In this document: piece by piece, positions 7,533 to 13,018 of the stretch | Layout: each line of letters begins with the position of its first letter | How positions within the stretch are numbered: the stretch's first letter is position 1 | DNA from: Flavobacteriales bacterium | GTDB taxonomy: Bacteria > Bacteroidota > Bacteroidia > Flavobacteriales > Flavobacteriaceae | Direction: 5' to 3' | Assembly: GCA_027003085.1 (NCBI GenBank) | Contig: JALWYR010000209.1 | Span: forward strand, 1-13,018 | DNA length: 13,018 nt | Notes under the pieces: model-generated | What the model saw: the letters and a program-made list of their open reading frames with translations, nothing else | What the model was told of the DNA's origin: nothing | Databases searched by the model: none | Program-made: the position numbers and the translations under genes

Positions 7533-8634
7533 AATCATATTAAAAGGTTACTACGGAGCAGGAAATATCGGTGATGATTTATTGATGATTTCGGCATACA
7601 AAATATTGAAAGAATTATTTCCAGAGGATAAAATTTATGTTGATACCAAATCCGGTTATTATAAAATCTTAATTCCCGATGCCGTAAAATTCACCGAAAG
7701 CAAAATAAATTCATCCGATTTAATCTTCTATGGCGGAGGCGGATTATTTTTTGATTTTCAAAAAGGAGACATTAAACACTTGTTACTAAATAGTGCTGTT
7801 AATTTGTTGAACATTAAGAGATTCATATATTTATTTTCATGGGTTCGTCCTAAAATTAAACAAGAACATGAACAAAAAATCATTAGCTTCGGTTTGGGTG
7901 TAGGCCCTTATCCGTATTCGTCAAAAAAATACATTCGCCACTTGGTTTTATTCAATAAAATGGAATTTATTTCCGTTAGAGATGAAATGAGTCATAGCAT
8001 TCTAAGGAAGGCAGGCGTACCCGCATTCATACACACGGATTTGGTTTTCAACCGGGAAGCTTTTCCTTTTTTTAAAGAAATTGAACAGCAAAAGGAGAAA
8101 AAAGACGGCAAACCAAGTATTGGTATAATTTTAAGGGATTGGCGGTTTGAAGAAAACAATATTTCAAAATACATTCAATTCTACAATGAAAATAAAGACA
8201 AATTTGACATTCAATTTCTTGTTTTTAATCCCACAAATGATACTGGTATTATAGAGCAACTGAAAAACAGCAAAATATCGCCAATCTTATATAATCCCAG
8301 GGATTTGATACCATTTCTTCAAATTATGAAAACCCAAGATATCATCATCACGCAACGTGCTCACGGGGCCATCATCGCCAACCAATTGAATGTGCCGGCT
8401 ATATGTATAGGAATTGAACCCAAATTAAAAAACGTTCACCGTATGTTACCAAATTCAACCTTATATTTAGACAAAGACTTCGATTTAAATGATTTGAATA
8501 TTATCCTTGTGGACAAAAAGAAGATTGATGCTCTCCGAAAAGCCACAAAAAGCGATGCTGAAAATAATTATAAAAAGGTTTTGCAGTTAAAGCGGGATTT
8601 GAGTAATTTTCTAAACACGAACTTAAAAAAATAA
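7519..8634 (+). CDS. Polysaccharide pyruvyl transferase family protein
   Basis: This is a 371-residue member of the PF04230-type family (CsaB, WcaK and relatives), which typically attaches pyruvate from PEP as a ketal on a sugar of a surface polymer. Visible motifs, numbered from the chosen start, are KGYYGAGNIGDD (9-20), LIFYGGGGLFFDF (68-80), SFGLGVGP (123-130), ISVRDE (151-156), TDLVF (173-177) and TQRAHGAIIANQLNVPAI (278-295); the last block is the most diagnostic. The start is a GTG at 7519 overlapping the flippase by 14 bases; GTG 7471 and TTG 7465 are longer options with an unrelated-looking N-terminus. Some relatives are glycosyltransferases rather than pyruvyl transferases, so the activity is likely but not proven. 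It is strongly AT-rich (line 8161-8220 is 20% G+C). Its TAATG junction joins the next gene. Confidence 0.85.
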   Translation: MKPNRIILKGYYGAGNIGDDLLMISAYKILKELFPEDKIYVDTKSGYYKILIPDAVKFTESKINSSDLIFYGGGGLFFDFQKGDIKHLLLNSAVNLLNIKRFIYLFSWVRPKIKQEHEQKIISFGLGVGPYPYSSKKYIRHLVLFNKMEFISVRDEMSHSILRKAGVPAFIHTDLVFNREAFPFFKEIEQQKEKKDGKPSIGIILRDWRFEENNISKYIQFYNENKDKFDIQFLVFNPTNDTGIIEQLKNSKISPILYNPRDLIPFLQIMKTQDIIITQRAHGAIIANQLNVPAICIGIEPKLKNVHRMLPNSTLYLDKDFDLNDLNIILVDKKKIDALRKATKSDAENNYKKVLQLKRDLSNFLNTNLKK

Positions 8635-10010
8635 TGCACCTCCTCATCCTCATATTCGACGGCGTTGGTATCCGGAATTTCGGGTTTTCGGGTTTTGAAG
8701 CCAAGGCCCGTGCCGCCGGACACCGGGTTACTTATGCCAATGCCACGGCTTTTCCGTTAAAGGAACAACTCGGTTTGGACGAGCGGAAAATCCACGCCCG
8801 CGCACATCCTTTGGCCGATACCGTCAAAACCATTAAGCAACGTGCGGAGATACGTTACTTGTATCGGCAAACAGGCGACAAGGCCTATCCCGACGGCATT
8901 CCGCCCTTGCGTGCGCAAAATTTCAAGCAACACCTAAAAAACCTGCTAATAAAGTCGGTCATACCTTTTTATGCTTCGCATAAAGGCCGGCGTAAACTAC
9001 AAAACCGGCTTGAAAATTTGACCCGGAAAACGGATTATTACCGGCAAGTGCGCCGGATGCTGGAAGAAGTGCGTCCCGATGTGGTGCTCAACACCCACCA
9101 ACGGCCCGTAACGGCCCTGGAACCCGTGCTGGCGGCCCGTGACTTGGGCATTCCCACGGTGGGATTTATTTTTTCGTGGGATAATTTGCCCAAAGCCACC
9201 TTGAACATTTTTACGGATTACTACCTGGTGTGGAGCGACTATATGAAAAACGAATTGCTTCAATACTATCCCGAAATATACGAAGACCAAATTTTTGTAA
9301 CCGGAACGCCGCAATTTGAAATTCATTACGATGAGGGCTTAAAAATGTCGCGCCGGGACTTTTTTGCCTCCTTGGGCTTGGATCCCGGAAAGAAATATTT
9401 GCTTTTTTCGGGGGATGACAAACGAACCTCACCCGATGACCCGCTGTATTTGGAAGATTTGGCCCGGTCCGTAAAACAAAAAGGAAAGGATTGGCATATT
9501 TTGTTCCGGCCCGTTCCGGTGGATTTTTCGCCGCGCTATGATCAAGTCATACAACGGCACAAGGATGTTATCACCCGGGTTCAACCCTTGTGGAAAAAGG
9601 TCGATGACACTTGGCAAAACTATTTTCCCACCGCCGGCGACGGGCGCATGCTCTACAACCTGGCCGAACATACCGATGCGGTTTTCAATATCGGCTCCAC
9701 CATGGTTTTTGATTTTGTAGCACACAATAAACCTACGGTTTATTTCCGCTACGACCATCCCGGAAGTACACACAAGGATTGGAGTGTGGAAAAAATCTAC
9801 AACCTGATTCATTTCCGTTCCATGCCGGACGACAAAGCGGTCATTTGGGCCCGTTCGGCGGATGACTTGGGAATGATTATCGATATTATTGAACGAAAAG
9901 ATTACGATTTGTCCGCTACACGCCAATGGTTTGACATTATCAACATACCGCCTCAGCACCGGGCATCCGAAAGGATTTTATTAGCTTTGGAAAAAATAAC
10001 AAACCGGTAA
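8634..10010 (+). CDS. Unassigned GT-B-like transferase (CDP-glycerol/UDP-glycosyltransferase-like)
   Basis: This 458-residue protein looks like a GT-B transferase, but I cannot place it in a named family. The N-terminal half starts with a Rossmann strand, MHLLILIFDGVGIRNFGFSGF, and ends with EVRPDVVLNTHQRP (145-158) and PTVGFIFSWDNLPK (174-187). A YYLVWSDYMKNELL segment (196-209) leads to VTGTPQFE (222-229). The C-terminal half has YLLFSGDDKRTS (255-266), WHILFRPVP (287-295) and NIGSTMVFDFVAHNKPTVYF (352-371). The WDNL, VW and TG-P pattern with a late GST-FD block recalls CDP-glycerol glycerophosphotransferase-like and capsule-export transferases. It begins on the A of the upstream stop (TAATG) and ends 3 bases before the next start. 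It is a candidate for transferring the nonulosonic acid, since no classical sialyltransferase is visible. That role is inference. Confidence 0.7.
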   Translation: MHLLILIFDGVGIRNFGFSGFEAKARAAGHRVTYANATAFPLKEQLGLDERKIHARAHPLADTVKTIKQRAEIRYLYRQTGDKAYPDGIPPLRAQNFKQHLKNLLIKSVIPFYASHKGRRKLQNRLENLTRKTDYYRQVRRMLEEVRPDVVLNTHQRPVTALEPVLAARDLGIPTVGFIFSWDNLPKATLNIFTDYYLVWSDYMKNELLQYYPEIYEDQIFVTGTPQFEIHYDEGLKMSRRDFFASLGLDPGKKYLLFSGDDKRTSPDDPLYLEDLARSVKQKGKDWHILFRPVPVDFSPRYDQVIQRHKDVITRVQPLWKKVDDTWQNYFPTAGDGRMLYNLAEHTDAVFNIGSTMVFDFVAHNKPTVYFRYDHPGSTHKDWSVEKIYNLIHFRSMPDDKAVIWARSADDLGMIIDIIERKDYDLSATRQWFDIINIPPQHRASERILLALEKITNR

Positions 10011-10013
10011 CGG

Positions 10014-11156
10014 ATGCATATTGTTTTCCATACCCACGAATATCCGGGCGAAGGCCGTTCACATGGCGGCGTGGGCACCGTGGTGCGCTTTTTGGCAAGA
10101 CGTTTTGCCCTGCAAGGCATCCGTGTGAGTGTGGTGGGCATCAACGACAAAGCCATTGATGAATTCGAAGAAGATGGGTCCGTCCGGATTTACCGCTTGG
10201 CCCGTTCCAAATGGAAAGCGTTCAGGTTTATCGACCAAACCAACCGGATTTTAGCCAAATTAAAGGATATTCACCGTGAACATCCCATCGATATTGTGGA
10301 AGGTGCCGAATTGACGTTTGCCTTTTACCCCCGGAAAACGCCGTTCAAAAAAGTAATTCGCCTGCACGGTGGTCATCATTTTTTTGCCATGGAATTGGGC
10401 AAGTCTCCAAAACTTTGGCGTTCGTTTCAGGAAAAACAATCTTTTAAAAAAGCCGACGGCTACATTGCCGTAAGCGACTATGTGGGCCATAAAACACGGG
10501 AATATTTGCGCTACGATTTCTCCTACCAAGTGATTTACAACACGCTGGACGAACAATTTTTTCAACCGATGGCCGATGCCTCACCCCGAAAAAACAGCAT
10601 ATTATTTTACGGAACCGTTTGCGAGAAAAAAGGCATCCGGCAATTAGTCATGGCCATGCCGGAAATTTTACGTCAAGTTCCTGATGCGCAATTGAACATT
10701 GTAGGTCGCGATTGGTTTTTCCCCGACGGCCGTTCCTACATCGAATATCTGCAAAGCTTTATTCCCGAAGCCATCAAACCGCATATCCTGTTTTACGGAA
10801 AGGTGCCACACGAAAAAATCAAAGAATTTTTAGCTAACAATGAAGTTGTTGCACTACCTTCCCACATGGAAGCCATGCCTTTGGCATGGATTGAGGCACT
10901 GCTTATGGCCAAGCCCTTTATTGGTGGAGACATTGGCCCGGGTCGTGAAATTGTCAAAAACGGCGAAACGGGATTTCTGGTCAATCCCCGTGATCCGCAG
11001 GAAATCGCCGGAAAAATCGTTTGGCTCCTTCAAAACAAACCCCAAGCCCGCGCTATGGGCCTCAAAACCCGGGAATATGCACTGAAATTATTACATCCCG
11101 AAAAAATTATTGCGGAGAATATCCGGTTTTATAAAAACCTCCTCACCCGCTCCTAA
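10014..11156 (+). CDS. Glycosyltransferase family 4 protein
   Basis: This 380-residue retaining GT-B glycosyltransferase is likely to work at the cytoplasmic face on the lipid-linked glycan. The N-terminal domain has the GGVGTVVRFLARRFALQG acceptor-side loop and helix (18-35). A RLHGGHHFF segment (116-124) and YIAVSDYV (150-157) follow, then YNTLDEQFFQP. The Glycos_transf_1 domain has ILFYGTVCEKKGIRQLV (196-212), LNIVGRDW (227-234), FYGKVPHEKIKEFLANNEVVALPS and the EX7E motif with Glu286 and Glu294 (MEAMPLAWIEAL). GPGREIV and ETGFLV complete the donor site. The ATG at 10014 lies 3 bases after the previous stop, so it is the last gene of the flippase operon. It ends 28 bases before a convergent gene; I saw no clear terminator hairpin there. 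Donor sugar and linkage are not predictable. Confidence 0.9.
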   Translation: MHIVFHTHEYPGEGRSHGGVGTVVRFLARRFALQGIRVSVVGINDKAIDEFEEDGSVRIYRLARSKWKAFRFIDQTNRILAKLKDIHREHPIDIVEGAELTFAFYPRKTPFKKVIRLHGGHHFFAMELGKSPKLWRSFQEKQSFKKADGYIAVSDYVGHKTREYLRYDFSYQVIYNTLDEQFFQPMADASPRKNSILFYGTVCEKKGIRQLVMAMPEILRQVPDAQLNIVGRDWFFPDGRSYIEYLQSFIPEAIKPHILFYGKVPHEKIKEFLANNEVVALPSHMEAMPLAWIEALLMAKPFIGGDIGPGREIVKNGETGFLVNPRDPQEIAGKIVWLLQNKPQARAMGLKTREYALKLLHPEKIIAENIRFYKNLLTRS

Positions 11157-11184
11157 ACACCAAGAAAAGTTTTAGAAAGCACTC

Positions 11185-11934
11185 CTACCCCTTCAATTCG
11201 TTCAAACGTTTTTTAACGTCCTCACGTAGTAGCAATTCGGCACTTTGACGGGCCAAGCGGTTCATCCGTTCCTCCCAGCCCGCGGTGTCGTCCCACAGGC
11301 GTTGTTTCCACCTGGCAATGGCCACCGGGTCGTAGGCGGCAAATTGTTCGCCCAGCACGGCAAGTAGTTGTTCGTCCATCCGGCGGGTGCTTTCGAACAC
11401 ATCGTCCACCAAACCCATTTTCAAAGCATCGAAGGCCGAAAACCACCGCTTGGCTTGCCAGGACATCCGTTGCAAACCCGCCCGGCCGGTACGCCGCTCA
11501 ATGGCCGGCGAAATGACGTAGGCTCCAATGCCTATGCTCAGTTCCGAAAGTTTAAAGGCGGCATCCTCCACGGCCAAACTCAAATCACCGGCGGCCACAA
11601 GCCCCACGCCGCCACCTACGGCCTTGCCGTGCACACGCACCACCACCGGCTTGGGCGCCGAACGCATGGCCAAAATCACTTTGCCGAAGCCCGAAAAAAA
11701 CCGGACGGCATCGTCCATATTGTCCAAACGTAGCAATTCATCGAAGGATGCTCCCGCACAAAAAGTCCGGCCCTCCGATGCCAAAACAATCATACGCACA
11801 CGCTCGTCGCGGCCGGCCGTTTCCAAATGCTCCACCATTTCCATTAAAGCCACCGATGGCAAAGCATTGACCGGCGGAACACTAAATTCCACAAAGGCGG
11901 TACCGGCTTCGTAACGGGTGTTTACGTGGCTCAC
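11185..11934 (-). CDS. Enoyl-CoA hydratase/isomerase (crotonase) family protein
   Basis: This 249-residue crotonase-fold protein is predicted to be soluble and to act on an acyl-CoA thioester. Oxyanion-hole segments are TFCAGASFDEL (57-67) and HGKAVGGGVGLVAAGDLSLA (102-121). Glu131 in KLSELSIGIG matches one catalytic glutamate of crotonase, but the position about 20 residues later holds no glutamate. The LSE-IGIG-VISP pattern resembles LiuC-type methylglutaconyl-CoA hydratases, whose second acid is also unusual; a leucine-degradation role is possible but unproven. The start is a GTG at 11934 that overlaps the TPR-protein stop by 4 bases (GTGA), so translation is probably coupled. G+C is high here (67% in line 11461-11520), in contrast to the flippase gene. 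It has no visible link with the glycan locus, and its convergent orientation marks that locus's right boundary. Confidence 0.85.
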   Translation of the reverse strand: MSHVNTRYEAGTAFVEFSVPPVNALPSVALMEMVEHLETAGRDERVRMIVLASEGRTFCAGASFDELLRLDNMDDAVRFFSGFGKVILAMRSAPKPVVVRVHGKAVGGGVGLVAAGDLSLAVEDAAFKLSELSIGIGAYVISPAIERRTGRAGLQRMSWQAKRWFSAFDALKMGLVDDVFESTRRMDEQLLAVLGEQFAAYDPVAIARWKQRLWDDTAGWEERMNRLARQSAELLLREDVKKRLNELKG

Positions 11935-12683
11935 TTGGAACTTTGTTTGGTTTGGGTTTGACTGCCTGCCGGTTTGCTTTCGAGTTTACGCACCATCAAT
12001 TCCAAGGCATTTTTGTTTTGCTTGGCCGAAACGAAATCGGGAAAGACTTTCAGCGCTTGGTCAAAATGGGAAATGGCCAATTTCCAGTTATGCAAATCAT
12101 AAGTAACCAAGCCCAGCAGGTTGTAATAGGCGGCCTTGAAAGGTACTTTTTGCATTTTCTTTTTTCCGGCGGGAACCGTTACTTGAAGTTTTTCGGGAAA
12201 ATCCAATTTTTTGAGTTTCATCAGGGTTTGATAGGCCTCTTCGGTGCGTTTGAGCAAGTATTGGTTCCAAGCCAAGCGGTAACCTATCAAAATGTTTTTC
12301 GGATTGAGCGCAAAAATTTTATCGTAAACTTCCACCGCTTTTTTCAAGTCACCCAGGGCTTCGTAGGATTGGGCTTGCATTTGCAACAACGTTGTATCGC
12401 CCGGACGGGATTTGAGCAATTCACCGGTGAGCAGGATGCTTTGCGGATAATTACCCGTGCGGAAATACAAAATGGCCAAGGAATCTTTCCATCCGTTATT
12501 GTCCGGCTCCAAAGCCATTAGCTGATACAAGGCCTGTTTATACACCGGAACATCGCCGTATTTGGCCGCCAAGCGCATCACTTTTTCTTGCTGTGCTTTA
12601 AATTGCTTGACGGTCATTTTTTGGGCATGCAAAACACCACCCATCCATAATAGCAGCGGAATGGCAAACGTGATTTTTCTCAT
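11931..12683 (-). CDS. Secreted TPR-repeat protein
   Basis: This is a 250-residue exported protein of unknown specific function. Starting at the ATG at 12683 gives a typical short signal peptide, MRKITFAIPLLLWMGGVLHA-Q, with cleavage near residue 20; the frame remains open further upstream, but that extension is not signal-like. Helical tetratricopeptide-type repeats are visible at about 64-93 (DSLAILYFRTGNYPQSILL), 98-131 (AQSYEALGDLKKAVEVYDKIFALNP) and 183-216 (YYNLLGLVTYDLHNWKLAISHFDQALKVFP). A lysine-rich insert (173-179) separates the second and third. The C-terminus is Ser/Gln/Lys-rich. TPR proteins usually hold protein complexes together; here the periplasm or outer-membrane inner face is likely. 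It is the first gene of a two-gene operon with the crotonase, which it overlaps by 4 bases. Confidence 0.8.
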   Translation of the reverse strand: MRKITFAIPLLLWMGGVLHAQKMTVKQFKAQQEKVMRLAAKYGDVPVYKQALYQLMALEPDNNGWKDSLAILYFRTGNYPQSILLTGELLKSRPGDTTLLQMQAQSYEALGDLKKAVEVYDKIFALNPKNILIGYRLAWNQYLLKRTEEAYQTLMKLKKLDFPEKLQVTVPAGKKKMQKVPFKAAYYNLLGLVTYDLHNWKLAISHFDQALKVFPDFVSAKQNKNALELMVRKLESKPAGSQTQTKQSSK

Positions 12684-12706
12684 GATACGATGTTTTGATT
12701 CGATTC

Positions 12707-12714
12707 CAAAAATA
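12707..12714 (-). promoter_or_regulatory. Candidate -7 element (TATTTTTG) for the TPR-crotonase operon
   Basis: The minus strand reads TATTTTTG, a full match to the Bacteroidota -7 consensus TAnnTTTG, 23 bases before the TPR-protein ATG. This spacing is plausible for a short leader. No TTG is seen at the expected -33 position, so the site is only moderately supported. Confidence 0.35.
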
Positions 12715-12751
12715 CAAGAAAAATTCAGGACGATAAAAAACCTTTGTTTTT

Positions 12752-12859
12752 TTACAACAAATACCGCTCCGGAAAGCGTTTCCAATCGTCCAAAGTGTCC
12801 GTAAAACTTTCCTTGCACTTGGCTTTGAAATATTTACAAATAATTGACGTAATAAAATT
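12752..12859 (-). pseudogene. Possible C-terminal gene remnant, unrecognised
   Basis: On the minus strand a 35-codon open stretch runs from just after a TGA (12860-12862) to a TAA at 12752-12754. Its last 27 residues look like genuine protein, with KYFKAKCKESF and DDWKRFPERYLL at the end. There is no ATG or GTG in frame that would make a sensible gene, and the sequence upstream is A/T-rich with stops. The best guess is the 3' tail of a decayed or frameshifted gene, or a small gene with an unusual start. I do not recognise the family. Confidence 0.3.
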
Positions 12860-12883
12860 TCATTCCGCTTTTATGAATCAAAA

Positions 12884-12898
12884 ATTCGCGAAGCGAAT
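12884..12898 (-). terminator. Small hairpin with a short T tract (weak terminator candidate)
   Basis: ATTCGC (12884-12889) and GCGAAT (12893-12898) pair perfectly around a 3-base loop. In the minus-strand transcript the stem is followed by four U residues. It could end transcription arriving from beyond the right edge, before the TPR-protein promoter. The stem is short, so confidence is low. Confidence 0.25.
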
Positions 12899-12921
12899 AA
12901 AAAATCTTTTTCACCAAAATA

Positions 12922-12966
12922 GGCGGGCAAAATTTGGAAATCCAGGGCGCAGCCCGCCAAATTTTG
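12922..12966. repeat. Overlapping, mutually exclusive inverted repeats
   Basis: GGCGGGC (12922-12928) pairs with GCCCGCC (12952-12958). The adjoining 10-mer CAAAATTTGG (12928-12937) pairs with CCAAATTTTG (12957-12966). The two pairings share bases at 12928 and 12957-12958 and are interleaved, so both cannot form fully as nested hairpins. A third small stem, GGGC/GCCC (12945-12948 and 12952-12955), competes as well. The arrangement is seen directly; whether it is a DNA repeat element or an RNA switch is unknown. Confidence 0.65.
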
Positions 12967-12973
12967 ACCGCGG

Positions 12974-13016
12974 TTTTCGGGGCGTCATAAATTTTACCCC
13001 AATGACGCCCCGAAAA
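12974..13016. repeat. Perfect 15-bp inverted repeat, 13-base loop
   Basis: TTTTCGGGGCGTCAT (12974-12988) is the exact reverse complement of ATGACGCCCCGAAAA (13002-13016), with a 13-base A/T-rich loop. The U and A runs pair inside the stem, so neither strand has a free U tract after it, which argues against a standard intrinsic terminator. It resembles a mobile palindromic repeat unit or the stem of a structured RNA. It is cut close by the window edge, so a longer element is possible. Confidence 0.75.
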
Positions 13017-13018
13017 AT

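Larger units (their letters stand above)
12684..13018. other. Right-end region without a complete gene
   Basis: About 335 bases lie beyond the TPR-protein start and hold no full gene. From left to right I see the -7 element, the protein-like minus-strand remnant, a small 6-bp hairpin (12884-12898), overlapping inverted repeats (12922-12966) and a perfect 15-bp stem (12974-13016). The only ATG-initiated frame across the structured block (minus strand) would encode about 25 residues, and I do not consider it a gene. Confidence 0.6.

Noticed and set aside
9429..9959. Minus-strand 176-codon open frame inside the GT-B-like gene
   Set aside because: It is a shadow of the coherent + strand gene with conserved transferase motifs and has no family signature.
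12684..12818. 45-residue N-terminal extension of the TPR protein
   Set aside because: It would place the clear signal peptide in the interior and run over the -7 element; the ATG at 12683 explains the protein better.
12894..12971. Short minus-strand frame of about 25 codons across the inverted repeats
   Set aside because: Its Arg/Pro/Gly-rich sequence simply reflects the GC-rich palindromes; no ribosome-binding or family evidence.

Overview
The window looks like a chromosomal segment from a member of the Bacteroidota. Supporting signs are TATTTTTG octamers matching the phylum's -7 promoter consensus (TAnnTTTG) upstream of two genes, the absence of strong Shine-Dalgarno sequences, A-rich leaders before start codons, and a short signal peptide ending HAQ. 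This assignment is an inference from sequence style. No rRNA, tRNA, CRISPR array, transposase or phage gene was seen.

About 11 kb (145-11156) is a surface-glycan locus built around a nonulosonic (sialic-type) acid. The first block runs on the + strand: a hydrolysing UDP-HexNAc 2-epimerase (neuC type), a CMP-acylneuraminate cytidylyltransferase (neuA type), an asparagine-synthase-like amidotransferase and a GT-B glycosyltransferase. These genes are almost contiguous. They converge on a nonulosonate synthase (neuB type) on the - strand. Divergent from neuB, a second + strand block encodes a Wzx-type flippase, a polysaccharide pyruvyl transferase family protein, an unassigned GT-B-like transferase and a GT4 glycosyltransferase, again with overlaps or very short gaps.

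The likely joint job is as follows. NeuC releases ManNAc (or a 2,4-diacetamido analogue), NeuB condenses it with PEP, and NeuA activates the product with CMP. The glycosyltransferases assemble a lipid-linked oligosaccharide, which may carry an amide and a pyruvyl-type substituent, and Wzx flips it to the periplasm. No Wzy polymerase, initiating phosphoglycosyltransferase or recognisable sialyltransferase lies in the window. The product could therefore be a short glycan, for example for protein O-glycosylation or lipid decoration, or the missing steps may be encoded elsewhere.

Base composition is uneven. The flippase and pyruvyl-transferase genes are very AT-rich (sample lines of 20-25% G+C), while the downstream transferase and crotonase genes are much richer (58-67% in sample lines). 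This suggests a mosaic locus.

After the locus, a - strand pair unrelated to glycans encodes a secreted TPR-repeat protein and, overlapping its stop codon by 4 bases, a crotonase-family protein. The right end (12684-13018) holds no complete gene. It contains a -7 promoter element, a protein-like open stretch without a start codon that may be a gene remnant, and a dense block of inverted repeats including a perfect 15-bp stem. The left end (1-144) is A/T-rich and non-coding, with a 16-bp direct repeat at a 40-bp interval.
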